Shown here: positions 49,788 through 58,655 of the stretch, in pieces
Layout: every line of letters begins with the position of its first letter
How positions within the stretch are numbered: the first letter of the stretch is position 1
Assembly: GCF_005517195.1 (NCBI RefSeq)
Contig: NZ_CP040244.1
Location: forward strand, 4,482,001 to 4,546,000
DNA from: Streptomyces vilmorinianum
GTDB taxonomy: Bacteria > Actinomycetota > Actinomycetes > Streptomycetales > Streptomycetaceae
Reading direction: 5' to 3'
Length of the DNA stretch: 64,000 nucleotides
The notes under the pieces: generated by a model
Told to the model about the DNA's origin: nothing
What the model saw: the letters and a program-made list of their open reading frames with translations, nothing else
Databases searched by the model: none
Program-made: the position numbers and the translations under genes

Positions 49788-49832
49788 CCCGACGGCCAGC
49801 AGGGTCGGACCGCTGGCGGAGAGAGGAGACGG

Positions 49833-51157
49833 GTGCGCTGCGGACTTTTCGGAGGACTTCTCGCACGGATAGCGCTCCTGGTCCTGATGGCCGCGCTGGC
49901 GCTGCTGCCCGGATGGGGATCAGGTGCCGCGGTCGGGGCCGAGCGGCCTTCGGTGCTCGTGGCACGGGTAGACGGGGCGATCACACCGGTGATCGCCGAA
50001 CACCTCGCGGACGGGCTCCGAGAGGCGGAAGGCGACGGCAGGGCGGCTTTCCTCGTGGAGCTGGATACCCCAGGCGGGCTCCTGGAGTCCACGCGGCACA
50101 TCGTCCGCGACTTCCTCGGCGCCGACGTGCCCGTCGTCGTCTACGTCACGCCCGCCGGCGCTCGCGCGGCCTCCGCGGGGGCGTACATCACGATGGCCGC
50201 ACATGTCGCCGCCATGGCTCCCGGAACGCACATCGGTGCCGGCACTCCAGTGAACGCGGAGGGCGAGGAGGCCGGTGACAAGGCCGTCAACGACGCCGCG
50301 GCGTTCGCCGTGTCCATCGCGGAGCAACGCGGTCGCGACACCGGATTCGCCGAGCGCATGGTCCGCGACGGCATCTCGATCACCGACCGTGAGGCCCTGC
50401 GCATCGGCGTGGTGGACGTGGTCGCGCCGGACCGGGGGGGCGCTCTTTGACGCGATCGACGGCCGCACCGTCACCCTGGACGGCGACCGACAGGTCGTCC
50501 TGCGAACGGCCGGGGCCGAGACCGTCTCCCACGAGCTCGGCATTCGGCGAGCTCCGCCAGACCCTGGCCAGCCCAGAGCTGGCGTTCCTGTTCCTGTCCC
50601 TGGGCACGCTCGCGGTGGTCTACGAGTTCGCGACGCCGGGCATGGGGCTGGCCGGCACCGCCGGGGTCATCCTGCTCGTTCTGGGGTTCGTCGCGCTGAG
50701 CGTGCTGCCGTTCCAGGCCGGCGGGCTGCTGCTGCTCCTGCTGGCCGCCGTCCTCTTCCTCGCCGAGCTGTTCACTCCGGGCGTCCGTGTGTTCGCCGCC
50801 GGCGGTACGGCCGCCCTGGTCATGGCCGGCGTGCTCCTGTTCCGCGGCGAGCTGGCCGTGGACCCCCTCGCCCTGTGGCCGACGGCGCTGGTCGTCGGCG
50901 GCGCCACCGTGCTGGCCGGACGGCTCGCCTGGCGGGCGCGCAGGGCACCGGTCGCGACCGGGCTGCAGACGCTTGTGGACGCCGAGACCAGGGTGCGCCG
51001 TGCGTCCGCCGATACCGGTCAGGTCTTCCTCGACGGCGCCTGGTGGTCGGTGCGGTCCGCCTCCGGCAGCCCCCTCGCCGAAGGCGGGCGGGTCCGGGTC
51101 ACGGGACAGGACGGACTGGTCCTCATCGTCGAGCCTCTCCCGGAGGAGGAGTCATGA
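49833..51157 (+). pseudogene. NfeD-type membrane serine protease gene with two frameshifts
   Basis: GTG 49833 (GAGAGGAGACGG upstream) opens a ClpP-like protease domain: VELDTPGGLLESTRHIVRD, then RAASAGAYITMAAHVAAMAP with the Ser-Lys type site. At a run of seven G (50434-50440) an extra base causes a stop at 50448; dropping one G gives RGALFDAIDGRTVTLDGD in the next frame. Near 50540 a second shift is needed to reach FGELRQTLASPELAFLFLSL, the four membrane helices and the C-terminal OB-like domain ending at 51157. Both shifts are +1. The intact product would have about 440 residues. Confidence 0.8.
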
Positions 51158-51423
51158 ACGCCGGAACCATCGGACTCATCGCCGCGGCGGTCGTCGTCGT
51201 CCTGCTGGCGATGGCGGCCATCAAGATCGTGCCCCAGTACGAGCGCGGGGTGATCTTCCGTCTGGGCCGGCTCATCGGAGCGAAAGGTCCGGGCCTCTTT
51301 CTCATCATCCCGATCGTGGACCGGATCTTCCGGGTGTCGCTCCGCACGGTCACGATGGACATCCCCTCCCCAGGACGTCATCACCAAAGACAACGACGCG
51401 TACGAGTAGCTGTCGGCCGCTGA
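51154..51423 (+). pseudogene. Slipin/stomatin (SPFH) gene, truncated
   Basis: ATG 51154 overlaps the nfeD stop as ATGA, the classical nfeD-slipin pairing. The first 70 residues are right for a slipin: IKIVPQYERGVIFRLGRLI and GPGLFLIIPIVDRIFRVSL. After MDIPS an extra C shifts the frame; the true frame goes on QDVITKDN and then ends at TAG 51407. The remaining roughly 180 residues of the SPFH domain are missing, so there is also a deletion. Confidence 0.8.
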
Positions 51424-51506
51424 CCGGCCGGACCCGCTGGAGGCCGATCGCCGACTCCACGGCCGCACAGTCGGCCAAGCTCGTGACGAGATCTGGAGGA
51501 GGACCG

Positions 51507-51998
51507 ATGAGCGCCATCGACGACGTGCTCGAAATGAACGCCGCCTTCGCGGCGGCGTACACGGACCGCCACCCTCCGCGGCCACCGAAAAGGCGCCTGG
51601 CCGTCATCGCCTGCATGGATTCTCGGCTTGACATCTACAAGATGCTCGGCCTCGACGAGGGGGACGCACACGTCATTCGCAACGCAGGTGGGGTGGTCAC
51701 GGAGGACACGATCCGGTCGCTCGTCATCTCCCAGCGCATCGGGGGAACGCGAGAGGTCATGCTTGTCCACAACACCGAGTGCGGAATGCTCACGTTCCAG
51801 GATGACGAGCTGAAGCGGCAGGTGGAGAGCGAGACGGGGGTTGAGGTGCCGTTCGCGTTCCATGCTTTCAGCGACCTGGAAGAACAGGTGCGACGCTCCA
51901 TGGCCCGCGTACGGGAGAGCCCGCTCCTCGTCCACAAGGACGCCGTCCGCGGCTTTGTCTATGACGTCCACACGGGCAGGTTGCGCGAAGTCAGGTAA
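51507..51998 (+). CDS. Beta-class carbonic anhydrase, cytosolic small type
   Basis: A 163-aa enzyme of the short actinobacterial beta-CA subtype (like mycobacterial Rv1284, from memory). Zinc ligands are Cys in VIACMDSRLD and His/Cys in LVHNTECGML; the Asp-Arg dyad is present and VIRNAGGVVTEDTIRSLVIS is a family hallmark. No signal peptide. GGAGGAGGACCG precedes ATG 51507. It marks the right edge of the decay zone and is intact. Compare the exported, longer enzyme at 30794. Confidence 0.92.
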   Translation: MSAIDDVLEMNAAFAAAYTDRHPPRPPKRRLAVIACMDSRLDIYKMLGLDEGDAHVIRNAGGVVTEDTIRSLVISQRIGGTREVMLVHNTECGMLTFQDDELKRQVESETGVEVPFAFHAFSDLEEQVRRSMARVRESPLLVHKDAVRGFVYDVHTGRLREVR

Positions 51999-52010
51999 CG
52001 GCCGCGGCGC

Positions 52011-52724
52011 CTACTGGGAAAGAGTGGTCTGGGGCAGCGAGGTGTGGCGGACGCGGGTGTCCGTGTCCGTGTCGATGAGGCTGATCAGGATCGGATTGGG
52101 GCCGGGCGGGGCGCCGGTAGGGGCGCGGACGCGGTAGCGGTGGGTGGAAACCCCGTTCTTGGGGAGCGGGGTGCCGCCCGTGTAAAGCGTGTGTGGGTAC
52201 GCGTCGTTGGCGATGCGGAGCGTCGCGGCGCGCCATGTCCCGGTCGAGCCGTCCCAGCGCTCCAGGACGTACGCGGGGTCGGCCGTGCCGCCTGGCATGG
52301 CCTCCATCTGGAAGGCGAGCAGCAGGTGCCGATAGGCGCTGGTGTTGCCGTTGCGGAGGGTGACGGTGAATTCCTGTGCGGCGCCACCGGCCTTCAGGGT
52401 GAGCCGACCGCCCGGCGCGGCCACGTGCATGGCAAGGTACGTCGGCGCCGGCGGCCTGCTCGCGGTCTTCGACGGCGGCGCGGTGCGCGATGCGGGTCGG
52501 GTGGTGACGCTCACCCTGGGTGTGGGCGTGGATGTGGGGGTGGGCGGAGGGCTCGCCGAGGGCCGGTCGGTGGCGGCCGGAGCGGCGGAGACAGGCATCG
52601 GGGCCGAGGTCCTGGAGGTCGTCGGCTTGCCGGGCGTACCGGATCCGGGCCCACAGCCGGTGCCGGCCGCCGCCAGGAGCGCGGCGCCCACCGTGCCGAC
52701 GATGACTGCGCGGGTACCGCGCAT
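52011..52724 (-). CDS. Putative lipoprotein with Ser/Thr/Pro-rich linker
   Basis: A 237-aa exported protein. The signal peptide ends ALLAAAGTGC, a moderate lipobox, and a 60-residue Ser/Thr/Pro linker leads to a beta-rich domain (about 105-235). That domain has motifs such as RLTLKAGGAAQEFTVTLRNG and YVLERWDGSTGTW and may be an immunoglobulin-like fold. The function is unknown. ATG 52724 has AGGGGG 7 nt upstream. It converges on the carbonic anhydrase gene with a 12-bp gap, so no separate terminator fits between them. Confidence 0.7.
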   Translation of the reverse strand: MRGTRAVIVGTVGAALLAAAGTGCGPGSGTPGKPTTSRTSAPMPVSAAPAATDRPSASPPPTPTSTPTPRVSVTTRPASRTAPPSKTASRPPAPTYLAMHVAAPGGRLTLKAGGAAQEFTVTLRNGNTSAYRHLLLAFQMEAMPGGTADPAYVLERWDGSTGTWRAATLRIANDAYPHTLYTGGTPLPKNGVSTHRYRVRAPTGAPPGPNPILISLIDTDTDTRVRHTSLPQTTLSQ

Positions 52725-52894
52725 GTGATGCCCCCTGGTGATGGTCGATGCGTTCGCCGGCCAAACGTAGCGACGGGAGGACACGGGGAAGCCGAGGGGA
52801 CGTAACGCTTTGCGGACGGTCGGCAGCCGGTCGCGACCGCGCACCCCAGGCGTGTCGCGACCGGCTCCACCGTGGCGGCAGGCGAGGCCCCGGC

Positions 52895-53716
52895 CTACTC
52901 GGCCGGCCGTCGGGCGAACGCGACGTTCGCGGACACGGAGAAGGCGAGTCCGTTGGCGACGCAGGGGGACAGTTCCTGGGAGACCTCCGAAGCGATCCGG
53001 TCCCGGTCGGCCGGCGCGATCTCCGGGAGGGGCGCGGCGCCGAGGAACGTCTCCACCCAAGCTCGTGCCGAGGCGCAGCGGACCGTGCGGGTGGTGCGTG
53101 TGACGGTGACGTCCTGGAATCCCGCCGTGGTGAGCAGGTGGTCGAGCTCGTCCGCGTCGGCCAGGTCGAAGATCGCCTGAAGGAACCGCACGGCCTCACC
53201 CGGAGCGGGGAGGACGTTACGGAAGGCGGACTCGAACGGGTGGAAGCCGGGGGACCGGCGGTCGCACCAGACGCTGAGCGCGACGCGTCCGTCGGGGACG
53301 AGGACGCGGTGGAGCTCTCGCAGCGCGGTGAGCCGGTCACCGAAGAACTGCAGTCCCTGCTGACAGAACGCGATGTCGAAGGCGCTGTCGGCCAGGCCCG
53401 TGTCCAGGGCGTCCGCCTGCTTCCAGGTGATCACCGGTGCCGCGTCCGCGGGTGCGCCGCTCCGGGCGATGGCGAGCATGTCCGCGTTGATGTCGACGCC
53501 GGTGACCGTGCCGTCCGGGCCGACCCGGGCCGCGGCCTTCTTGGCCACGACGCCGGTGCCGCAGGCCAGGTCGAGCACCCGCTCACCCGGCCGCGGGTCG
53601 ACCAGGTCGACCAGGCCCTCAGCCCAGGGTTCGAACAGCAAGGGGACGAGCAGCGTCTCGTAGTTCTCCGCCGTGGCCGCCTTCGCCCACGCGGCCCGTG
53701 TCTCGGTGGTGGTCAT
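52895..53716 (-). CDS. Class I SAM-dependent methyltransferase (UbiE/COQ5-like)
   Basis: A 273-aa methyltransferase. SAM motif I is VLDLACGTGVVAKKAA (about 47-62), the acidic loop is VTGVDINADMLAIAR, and later motifs are FDIAFCQQGLQFF and LHRVLVPDGRVALSVW. The C-terminal part is a substrate domain of unknown preference. GGAGTGAGGGAC precedes ATG 53716. It is divergent from the regulator-oxidoreductase fusion with 167 bp between starts; the HxlR-type part may control both genes. A joint pathway (oxidation and methylation of one aromatic or polyketide-like compound) is inference. Confidence 0.85.
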   Translation of the reverse strand: MTTTETRAAWAKAATAENYETLLVPLLFEPWAEGLVDLVDPRPGERVLDLACGTGVVAKKAAARVGPDGTVTGVDINADMLAIARSGAPADAAPVITWKQADALDTGLADSAFDIAFCQQGLQFFGDRLTALRELHRVLVPDGRVALSVWCDRRSPGFHPFESAFRNVLPAPGEAVRFLQAIFDLADADELDHLLTTAGFQDVTVTRTTRTVRCASARAWVETFLGAAPLPEIAPADRDRIASEVSQELSPCVANGLAFSVSANVAFARRPAE

Positions 53717-53883
53717 GTCCCTCACTCCTCTCACGAGTGCACGACCTGTCCGGAAGGACATGCTCCGAGCGTCGGCCCGGCGGAGAGCCCACGCCAGGAC
53801 GCCTTCTGAACCCGATCGTCTCCCGCCGGCCGGGGGCGGTTCACAAACTGCACTGGCCGACCGGAGCGGGCGGGCGGAGACTC

Positions 53884-56025
53884 GTGACTGTGCGGAACTA
53901 CGGCCAGTACTGTCCCATCGCCCGAGGCTCCGGGATCATCGCCGAGCGGTGGACGCCGATCATCCTGCGCAATGTCCTGCTGGGATGCCGCACCTTCAAC
54001 GAGATCGCAACGGGCGCCCCGGGGCTCTCCCGCGCCCTGCTGACCCGACGGCTGCGCGAACTCGAACACGCCGGGGTCGTCGCGGTGCGGCCGAAGCCGG
54101 ACGGCCACGGCTCGTTCTACCTGCCTACACCCGCTGGCCGCGAGCTGTGGCCGGTGCTCCAGGCCCTGGGCGACTGGGCCCAGCGCTGGATGGACGTCAC
54201 GGCCGAGGACGCCGATCCGGACCTCGTGGTGTGGTCCTGGTGCCAGACGTCTCTACGCCGCGACCTCCTGCCCCCGAACCGGGTCGTTGTGCGCTTCGAG
54301 TTCGGCTCCCACGCCCGACAGGCCCGGATCTGGCTCCTGCTGGAACACGGCCAGGGTGAGCTGTGCGGGTCCGACCCCGGCTTCGGCGACGACGTCGTGG
54401 TGACGGTCGACGACCCGCTGGTCTTCGCCCGCTGGCACCTCGGACTCGTGGAATGGCGGACGGCCCTGAAGTCGGGTGCCGTACGCGTCGAAGGCCCCCG
54501 CGCCCTGTGCCGGGCCCTGCCGACCTGGAACTCGTACCCCGAGACACAGGCCCGCCGCCGCACCGAGCACGACAGAGCCCCCGGCGGTACGGCCCCACTG
54601 CCACCGGAGGCCGTACGGCCCGCCGAGCCCTCGTACCGCGCCGCTCCCTGGCGTACGGGCCGGACACGCCCCGGACGGTCGGGAATCCCCGGATTCGCCG
54701 GCAGGCTCGTCACACCGAGGGACGCCGACTACGACGACGTACGGGCGGTGTGGAACGCAGCGGTCGACCGCAAGCCCCGCTACATCGCCCGCTGCCTGTC
54801 ACCACGGGACGTCGCCGCCGCGATCCGGTACGCGCGCGAGCGCGGCCTGACCCTGGCCGTACGGAGCGGCGGCCACAGCGTGGCGGGCACGTCCATGTGC
54901 GACGACGGCCTGGTCATCGACGTCGGCCCCATGAAGGCCCTGACCATCGACCCGGCGCAGCGCACCGCCACCGTCGGTGCCGGCACGGTGTGGGGTGAAC
55001 TCGACGCCGCCACCCAGGCGTTCGGTCTCGCCACGACCGGTGGACTCGTCTCCCACACCGGAATCGCCGGACTCACCCTCGGCGGCGGCCTGGGCTGGCT
55101 CATGCGCCGCCACGGCCTGACCGCCGACCAGCTCACCGGCGCCCACCTCGTCACGGCGGACGGCGGACAGCTGACCGTCGGCCCCGCCTCCGACGAGAAC
55201 CCGGAGCTTCTGTGGGCCCTCAGGGGAGGCGGAGGCGGCCTGGGGGTGGCTACGTCCTTCACCTACCGACTCCACCCGGTGGGCCCCGAAATCCTCGCCG
55301 GGCCGGTCCTGTGGCCCCTCGACCAGGCCACCGCCGTCCTGCGCAGCTACCGCGATCTCATCGCCACAGCGCCGCCGGAGCTGGCCACCCTCGTAGTGCT
55401 GCGCCGAGCCCCCGCCGCTCCGTTCCTGCCCGTCGAGACCCACGGGCGCCCGGTCTGCATGATCGCCATGCTGGCCCTCGCCGGGCCCACAGCCGCGGAA
55501 CGGCTCCTGGCCCCGCTCCGCACGATGGGCATTCCGCTCCTGGACCTCGTCAAGTGGCGCCCCTACACCGGCCTGCAGACCATGTTCGACACCGGCGTGC
55601 CGGCAGGCTGGCACTACTACTGGAAGTCGACCGGCCTGCGCGAGCTCAGCGACCCCGTGATCGACACGCTGGTCGAGCGGGCCGCCTGGGCTCAGTCGCC
55701 TCGCAGCTACGCGCTCCTGTTCCACCTCGGCGGCGCGATCGCCGACCAGGACCCCACCGCCGCCGCCTTCTCCCGGCGCGACGTGCCCCACGAACTCAAC
55801 GTCAACGCGGTCTGGCTGCCCCACCAGCCCATCGGCCCGGCCGAGTGTGCCTGGGCCAGGGACTTCGTGGCCGCCCTCGATCCCTACCGGGACGGCGTCT
55901 ATGTGAACTTCCTCGACCACGACGACCACCACCGACGAGCCGAGGCGTTCGACGCGGAGACCACCGCCCGCCTCGAACGGGTGCGGCACCGGCACGACCC
56001 GGACCGAGTGTTCCGGCCGGACTGA
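53884..56025 (+). CDS. Fusion of HxlR-type regulator with FAD-linked (BBE-type) oxidoreductase
   Basis: One uninterrupted 713-aa frame holds two proteins that are normally separate. Residues 1-100 are an HxlR winged helix domain (NYGQYCPIARGSGIIAERWT, LSRALLTRRLRELEHAGVV). Residues 110-215 are the SCP2-like domain usual in long HxlR proteins. A Pro/Arg-rich linker (216-265) follows. From 275 on comes a complete PCMH/BBE flavoprotein: RSGGHSVAG with His331 as probable covalent FAD site, GLTLGGGLGWLMRRHGL, and a C-terminal NFLDHDDHH...RHDPDRVFRPD berberine-bridge-like end. GTG 53884 has GGAG close upstream. No stop or second ribosome site lies in the linker. A regulator that senses the flavoprotein's redox or substrate state is an attractive reading, not shown. 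Confidence 0.85.
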   Translation: MTVRNYGQYCPIARGSGIIAERWTPIILRNVLLGCRTFNEIATGAPGLSRALLTRRLRELEHAGVVAVRPKPDGHGSFYLPTPAGRELWPVLQALGDWAQRWMDVTAEDADPDLVVWSWCQTSLRRDLLPPNRVVVRFEFGSHARQARIWLLLEHGQGELCGSDPGFGDDVVVTVDDPLVFARWHLGLVEWRTALKSGAVRVEGPRALCRALPTWNSYPETQARRRTEHDRAPGGTAPLPPEAVRPAEPSYRAAPWRTGRTRPGRSGIPGFAGRLVTPRDADYDDVRAVWNAAVDRKPRYIARCLSPRDVAAAIRYARERGLTLAVRSGGHSVAGTSMCDDGLVIDVGPMKALTIDPAQRTATVGAGTVWGELDAATQAFGLATTGGLVSHTGIAGLTLGGGLGWLMRRHGLTADQLTGAHLVTADGGQLTVGPASDENPELLWALRGGGGGLGVATSFTYRLHPVGPEILAGPVLWPLDQATAVLRSYRDLIATAPPELATLVVLRRAPAAPFLPVETHGRPVCMIAMLALAGPTAAERLLAPLRTMGIPLLDLVKWRPYTGLQTMFDTGVPAGWHYYWKSTGLRELSDPVIDTLVERAAWAQSPRSYALLFHLGGAIADQDPTAAAFSRRDVPHELNVNAVWLPHQPIGPAECAWARDFVAALDPYRDGVYVNFLDHDDHHRRAEAFDAETTARLERVRHRHDPDRVFRPD

Positions 56026-56262
56026 TCCCATCTGCTCGCACCGAGCGAGCCGGAGCCTCGGGGGTGTGGGATCCTCGGCATTCGACGGGCGAGGCCTGGG
56101 CGTCCCCTCTCGCTCCGGCCACTCGGACCAGTACATATCCGCAGGGCCGTACGGGCCGGGGAGCCACGGAAGCCGTCGCGCGCCCTGTTCACCCGCCCGA
56201 CGGAGCGCCAGATGTGAGCCGGTCCGAACGCGCCATTCACGCCCCCAGGACGCCTTGGTCCG

Positions 56263-56535
56263 TCAACCGAGCCAGTGGTGCCAGCGGGTGGTTGGCGGCT
56301 CGCAGCGCCCCGAGGCCACCATGTCCCGATAGGCGCGCTCGCTCAATTCGTCCCAGGTCACTTCCTCCCCGTTCACGGGAAGGGGCCGACCGTCGGCGTC
56401 AGTAAATGCGGAAACGGCGACCTTACAGTCGGGAGGACGAACGGTCTGGGTGCCGTACCAGCCGAACGAGGCAAGGGCGACGACGCAACAGGCCAGCAGT
56501 ATTCGGGCGGGACGGGAGTGTTTCACCGGACACAT
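56263..56535 (-). CDS. Small exported or membrane-anchored protein, unknown
   Basis: A 90-aa protein with a basic N-terminus, one hydrophobic helix (ARILLACCVVALASFGWYG, about 10-28) and an external part with two cysteines (PDCKVAVSAF and SGRCEPP) and several Trp near the end (TTRWHHWLG). ATG 56535 is preceded only by a weak AGG. The function is unknown; paired cysteines may form a disulphide outside the cell. A hairpin 63 bp upstream belongs to the glycosylase gene. The 237 bp between 56026 and 56262 show no gene. Confidence 0.5.
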   Translation of the reverse strand: MCPVKHSRPARILLACCVVALASFGWYGTQTVRPPDCKVAVSAFTDADGRPLPVNGEEVTWDELSERAYRDMVASGRCEPPTTRWHHWLG

Positions 56536-56597
56536 CGTAGACACCTGTACGGCCGGCGGTAGGCGTCCGGCGTCGCGCACGCCCGCGGACGGGCGGA

Positions 56598-56630
56598 CCC
56601 CAAGGTCCTGGATGATCCAGGACCTTGGGG
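56598..56630 (-). terminator. Strong terminator after the uracil-DNA-glycosylase-like gene
   Basis: CCCCAAGGTCCTGGAT and its perfect 16-bp complement are separated by a single G, so the real loop is about 5 nt. It starts 10 bp past the glycosylase stop. Confidence 0.85.
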
Positions 56631-56639
56631 GCAGTCGGG

Positions 56640-57305
56640 CTACTTCGGCACCGACGAGGTCCGCAGCCGCCCTTCCGCCCCGTGGAGAACAGAGCCGACC
56701 TTCCGCCAGGAGTCGATTCTGTGCTGGGCGCGGCGGGCGCGTTCCTCCGGGTCTCGGACGAAGAGAGCCTGGCGCCCCGGGTGGTAGGTACTGACCACCT
56801 CCAGGGTCCGCCCACGGACAGCTTCGGGGTGCGCCTTGAGCAGGCGGCGCCACACGTCCTGGGCCTCGTTGCCCTGGAGGAGCACGACATCTGCCTTGGG
56901 CATCAACCCCAGCAGCTGCTTCAGGACCGTGGCGCCCAACTGAAGCTCAGCAGCCTTCGGGGAGCGGTTGATGTACCAGGGATAGGCATTCCATGGAGTG
57001 ACGTCGCGCGGCGCTATCCCCGCCTCTTCGAACAGCTCGGCCTGCAGTTCCGCTGTCGGGTCGTCGTTCTCGACGCACAGGAATCCGGAGCCGGCTCCCT
57101 CCTGCGTCTTGGGGCCCGGGTCTCGCAGGATGGACAGGACACGAGCCTCCGCTCCCCCGTGCCAGGGCGCGACATGCGGCATCCAGCCACGCCCGTCCTG
57201 ATCGCGCAACGCGTCGACCATCTCGTTGATCGGTCGGACATGGGGGGCATAGCGCCCCTGTTCCTGCTCTGCCCGAAAGGCCTCTTCGCGCATTCGTCTC
57301 GCCAT
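56640..57305 (-). CDS. Uracil-DNA glycosylase superfamily protein
   Basis: A 221-aa protein. It has the UDG-type early motif LSILRDPGPKT followed by SGFLCVENDD, the TPWNAYPWYIN region with the conserved Asn, and a late STYHPGRQALF motif where the DNA-intercalating His-Pro lies. These correspond to the motifs of the family 4/5-like or SPO1-related UDG fold, though the exact branch is unclear. ATG 57305 has GGAGGAAAC upstream. The start is divergent from the phosphatase gene at 57542. A role in base repair is likely but the substrate is not proven. Confidence 0.78.
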   Translation of the reverse strand: MARRMREEAFRAEQEQGRYAPHVRPINEMVDALRDQDGRGWMPHVAPWHGGAEARVLSILRDPGPKTQEGAGSGFLCVENDDPTAELQAELFEEAGIAPRDVTPWNAYPWYINRSPKAAELQLGATVLKQLLGLMPKADVVLLQGNEAQDVWRRLLKAHPEAVRGRTLEVVSTYHPGRQALFVRDPEERARRAQHRIDSWRKVGSVLHGAEGRLRTSSVPK

Positions 57306-57446
57306 GTTTCCTCCCACATCGACTGGCGCCCCGCCTGGCCCTGCTGTCCAAGGGCCGGAACCGACGCCACCACGGCGCCGGCCGTCCTCCTCCTGAGGCG
57401 TCCCGGCCGACGTCTGCTTCGGGATCGGCCCGCCCCCACAGGATCG

Positions 57447-57460
57447 TTGCATAGACTAAA
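57447..57460 (+). promoter_or_regulatory. TTGCATAGACTAAA motif upstream of phosphatase gene
   Basis: The 14-mer lies in the divergent gap between the glycosylase and phosphatase genes. It matches the motif at 59799-59812 (other strand) with one change. TAGACT inside it could be a -10 box. Candidate binding site of the MarR protein encoded at 58656. Confidence 0.4.
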
Positions 57461-57541
57461 GGTCGTCGGGTGCGTCGACAGCCCGCCGCACGGTCGGTGA
57501 CGGGCAGCGCATCACCGCTTCCGGACCCACCGGGGAGAACC

Positions 57542-58612
57542 TTGTCCAACGAACAGCCGACAGAAGCGCGCGCCCTGTCGCTCCTCCCCTATGCCGTGAT
57601 GATGGTCACCGCTGTCGCCGACATAACGGCCGGCCCCACCGTGGGTCTGCTGCCGCTGGTGGCGCTCGGGCCGGCGTTCGCAGGCCTCACGGGCGGGCCG
57701 CACCGCACCGCCGCGATCGGGGCGGTGGCCCTCACACTCTGTCTGGCGCTGGGCTGGTACGACGGCCTGTTTCCGGGAAGGCGGGGGACGACGGCGCTGG
57801 TCTCGGTCGCAGGGGTCACCGCGGCCGGTCTCGTCGCCGCCGTGATGCGTCGACGCAGGGAGGCGGAGCTGGCGAGCGTCCGCTCGATCGCCGAGGTGGC
57901 GCAGCGCGTTCTGCTGCGCCCCGTACCGCGGACCGCCGGAGAACTCAGCGCCGCCGTCTCGTACACGGCCGCGGTCGCCGAGGCGCGTATCGGCGGGGAC
58001 CTCTACGAGGTCGTCACCTCGCCGGGCGGGGTGCGTGTGATCGTCGGCGACGTCCAGGGCAAGGGCCTCGACGCGGTGGAGACGGCGGCCGACGTGCTCG
58101 GTGCCTTCCGGGAGGCCGCCCATGACGAGCCCGAACTCACGGGCGTGAGTGCCCGACTGGAGCGGGCCATGAACCGGACGCTGGGCGGTGAGCGGTTCGT
58201 CACCGCGGTGATCGCCGAGATACGGCAGGACCGCACGGTGGCGCTCCTGAACTACGGTCACCCCTCGCCCTTGCTCGTCCAGGCCGATGGAACCGCTCGG
58301 TTCCTGGCGCCCGAGAAGCGGGCGCTGCCGCTCGGTCTGGGCCTCCACGGGACCGGAAGCCCCGAGATCCTCGACGCGGAGTTCCGCCCGGGCGACCAGC
58401 TCCTGCTGTACACGGACGGTGTGACCGAAGCCCGGGACCGCCGGGGCGTGTTTTATCCCCTCTCCTCCCGGCTGCACCTGCTGAAGGCGGACAGCCCCGA
58501 AGGCGCTCTCGACGCCCTCCACGGCGACATCATCGCCCACGCCGGTGGACCGCTCGGAGACGACGCCGCCATGCTGCTGCTGCGCTACCACGCGCACGCG
58601 GAGCCGAGCTGA
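57542..58612 (+). CDS. Membrane-bound PP2C/SpoIIE-type phosphatase
   Basis: A 356-aa protein. The N-terminal 110 residues hold three to four membrane helices (for example LLPYAVMMVTAVADIT), and the SpoIIE domain spans about 125-350. Metal-binding motifs are complete: RIGGDLYEVV, VIVGDVQGKGLDAVE, LLLYTDGVTEARD, LGDDAAMLLLR. It should dephosphorylate a partner such as an anti-anti-sigma factor, with the helices as sensor. The start is TTG 57542, preceded by GGGGAG at 5 nt; the frame upstream has no ribosome site. It lies 43 bp before the marR gene on the same strand. Confidence 0.88.
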   Translation: MSNEQPTEARALSLLPYAVMMVTAVADITAGPTVGLLPLVALGPAFAGLTGGPHRTAAIGAVALTLCLALGWYDGLFPGRRGTTALVSVAGVTAAGLVAAVMRRRREAELASVRSIAEVAQRVLLRPVPRTAGELSAAVSYTAAVAEARIGGDLYEVVTSPGGVRVIVGDVQGKGLDAVETAADVLGAFREAAHDEPELTGVSARLERAMNRTLGGERFVTAVIAEIRQDRTVALLNYGHPSPLLVQADGTARFLAPEKRALPLGLGLHGTGSPEILDAEFRPGDQLLLYTDGVTEARDRRGVFYPLSSRLHLLKADSPEGALDALHGDIIAHAGGPLGDDAAMLLLRYHAHAEPS

Positions 58613-58655
58613 GCCGGTGCCACCGGTGGATCCGGTAGGCGGTACAAAGGTTCGT

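Noticed and set aside
40092..51423. Frameshifts as sequencing errors
   Set aside because: They cluster in one 11-kb stretch, several genes carry multiple lesions or large truncations, and interspersed genes are clean. Single-base cases (yihY, nfeD G7) still deserve a check.
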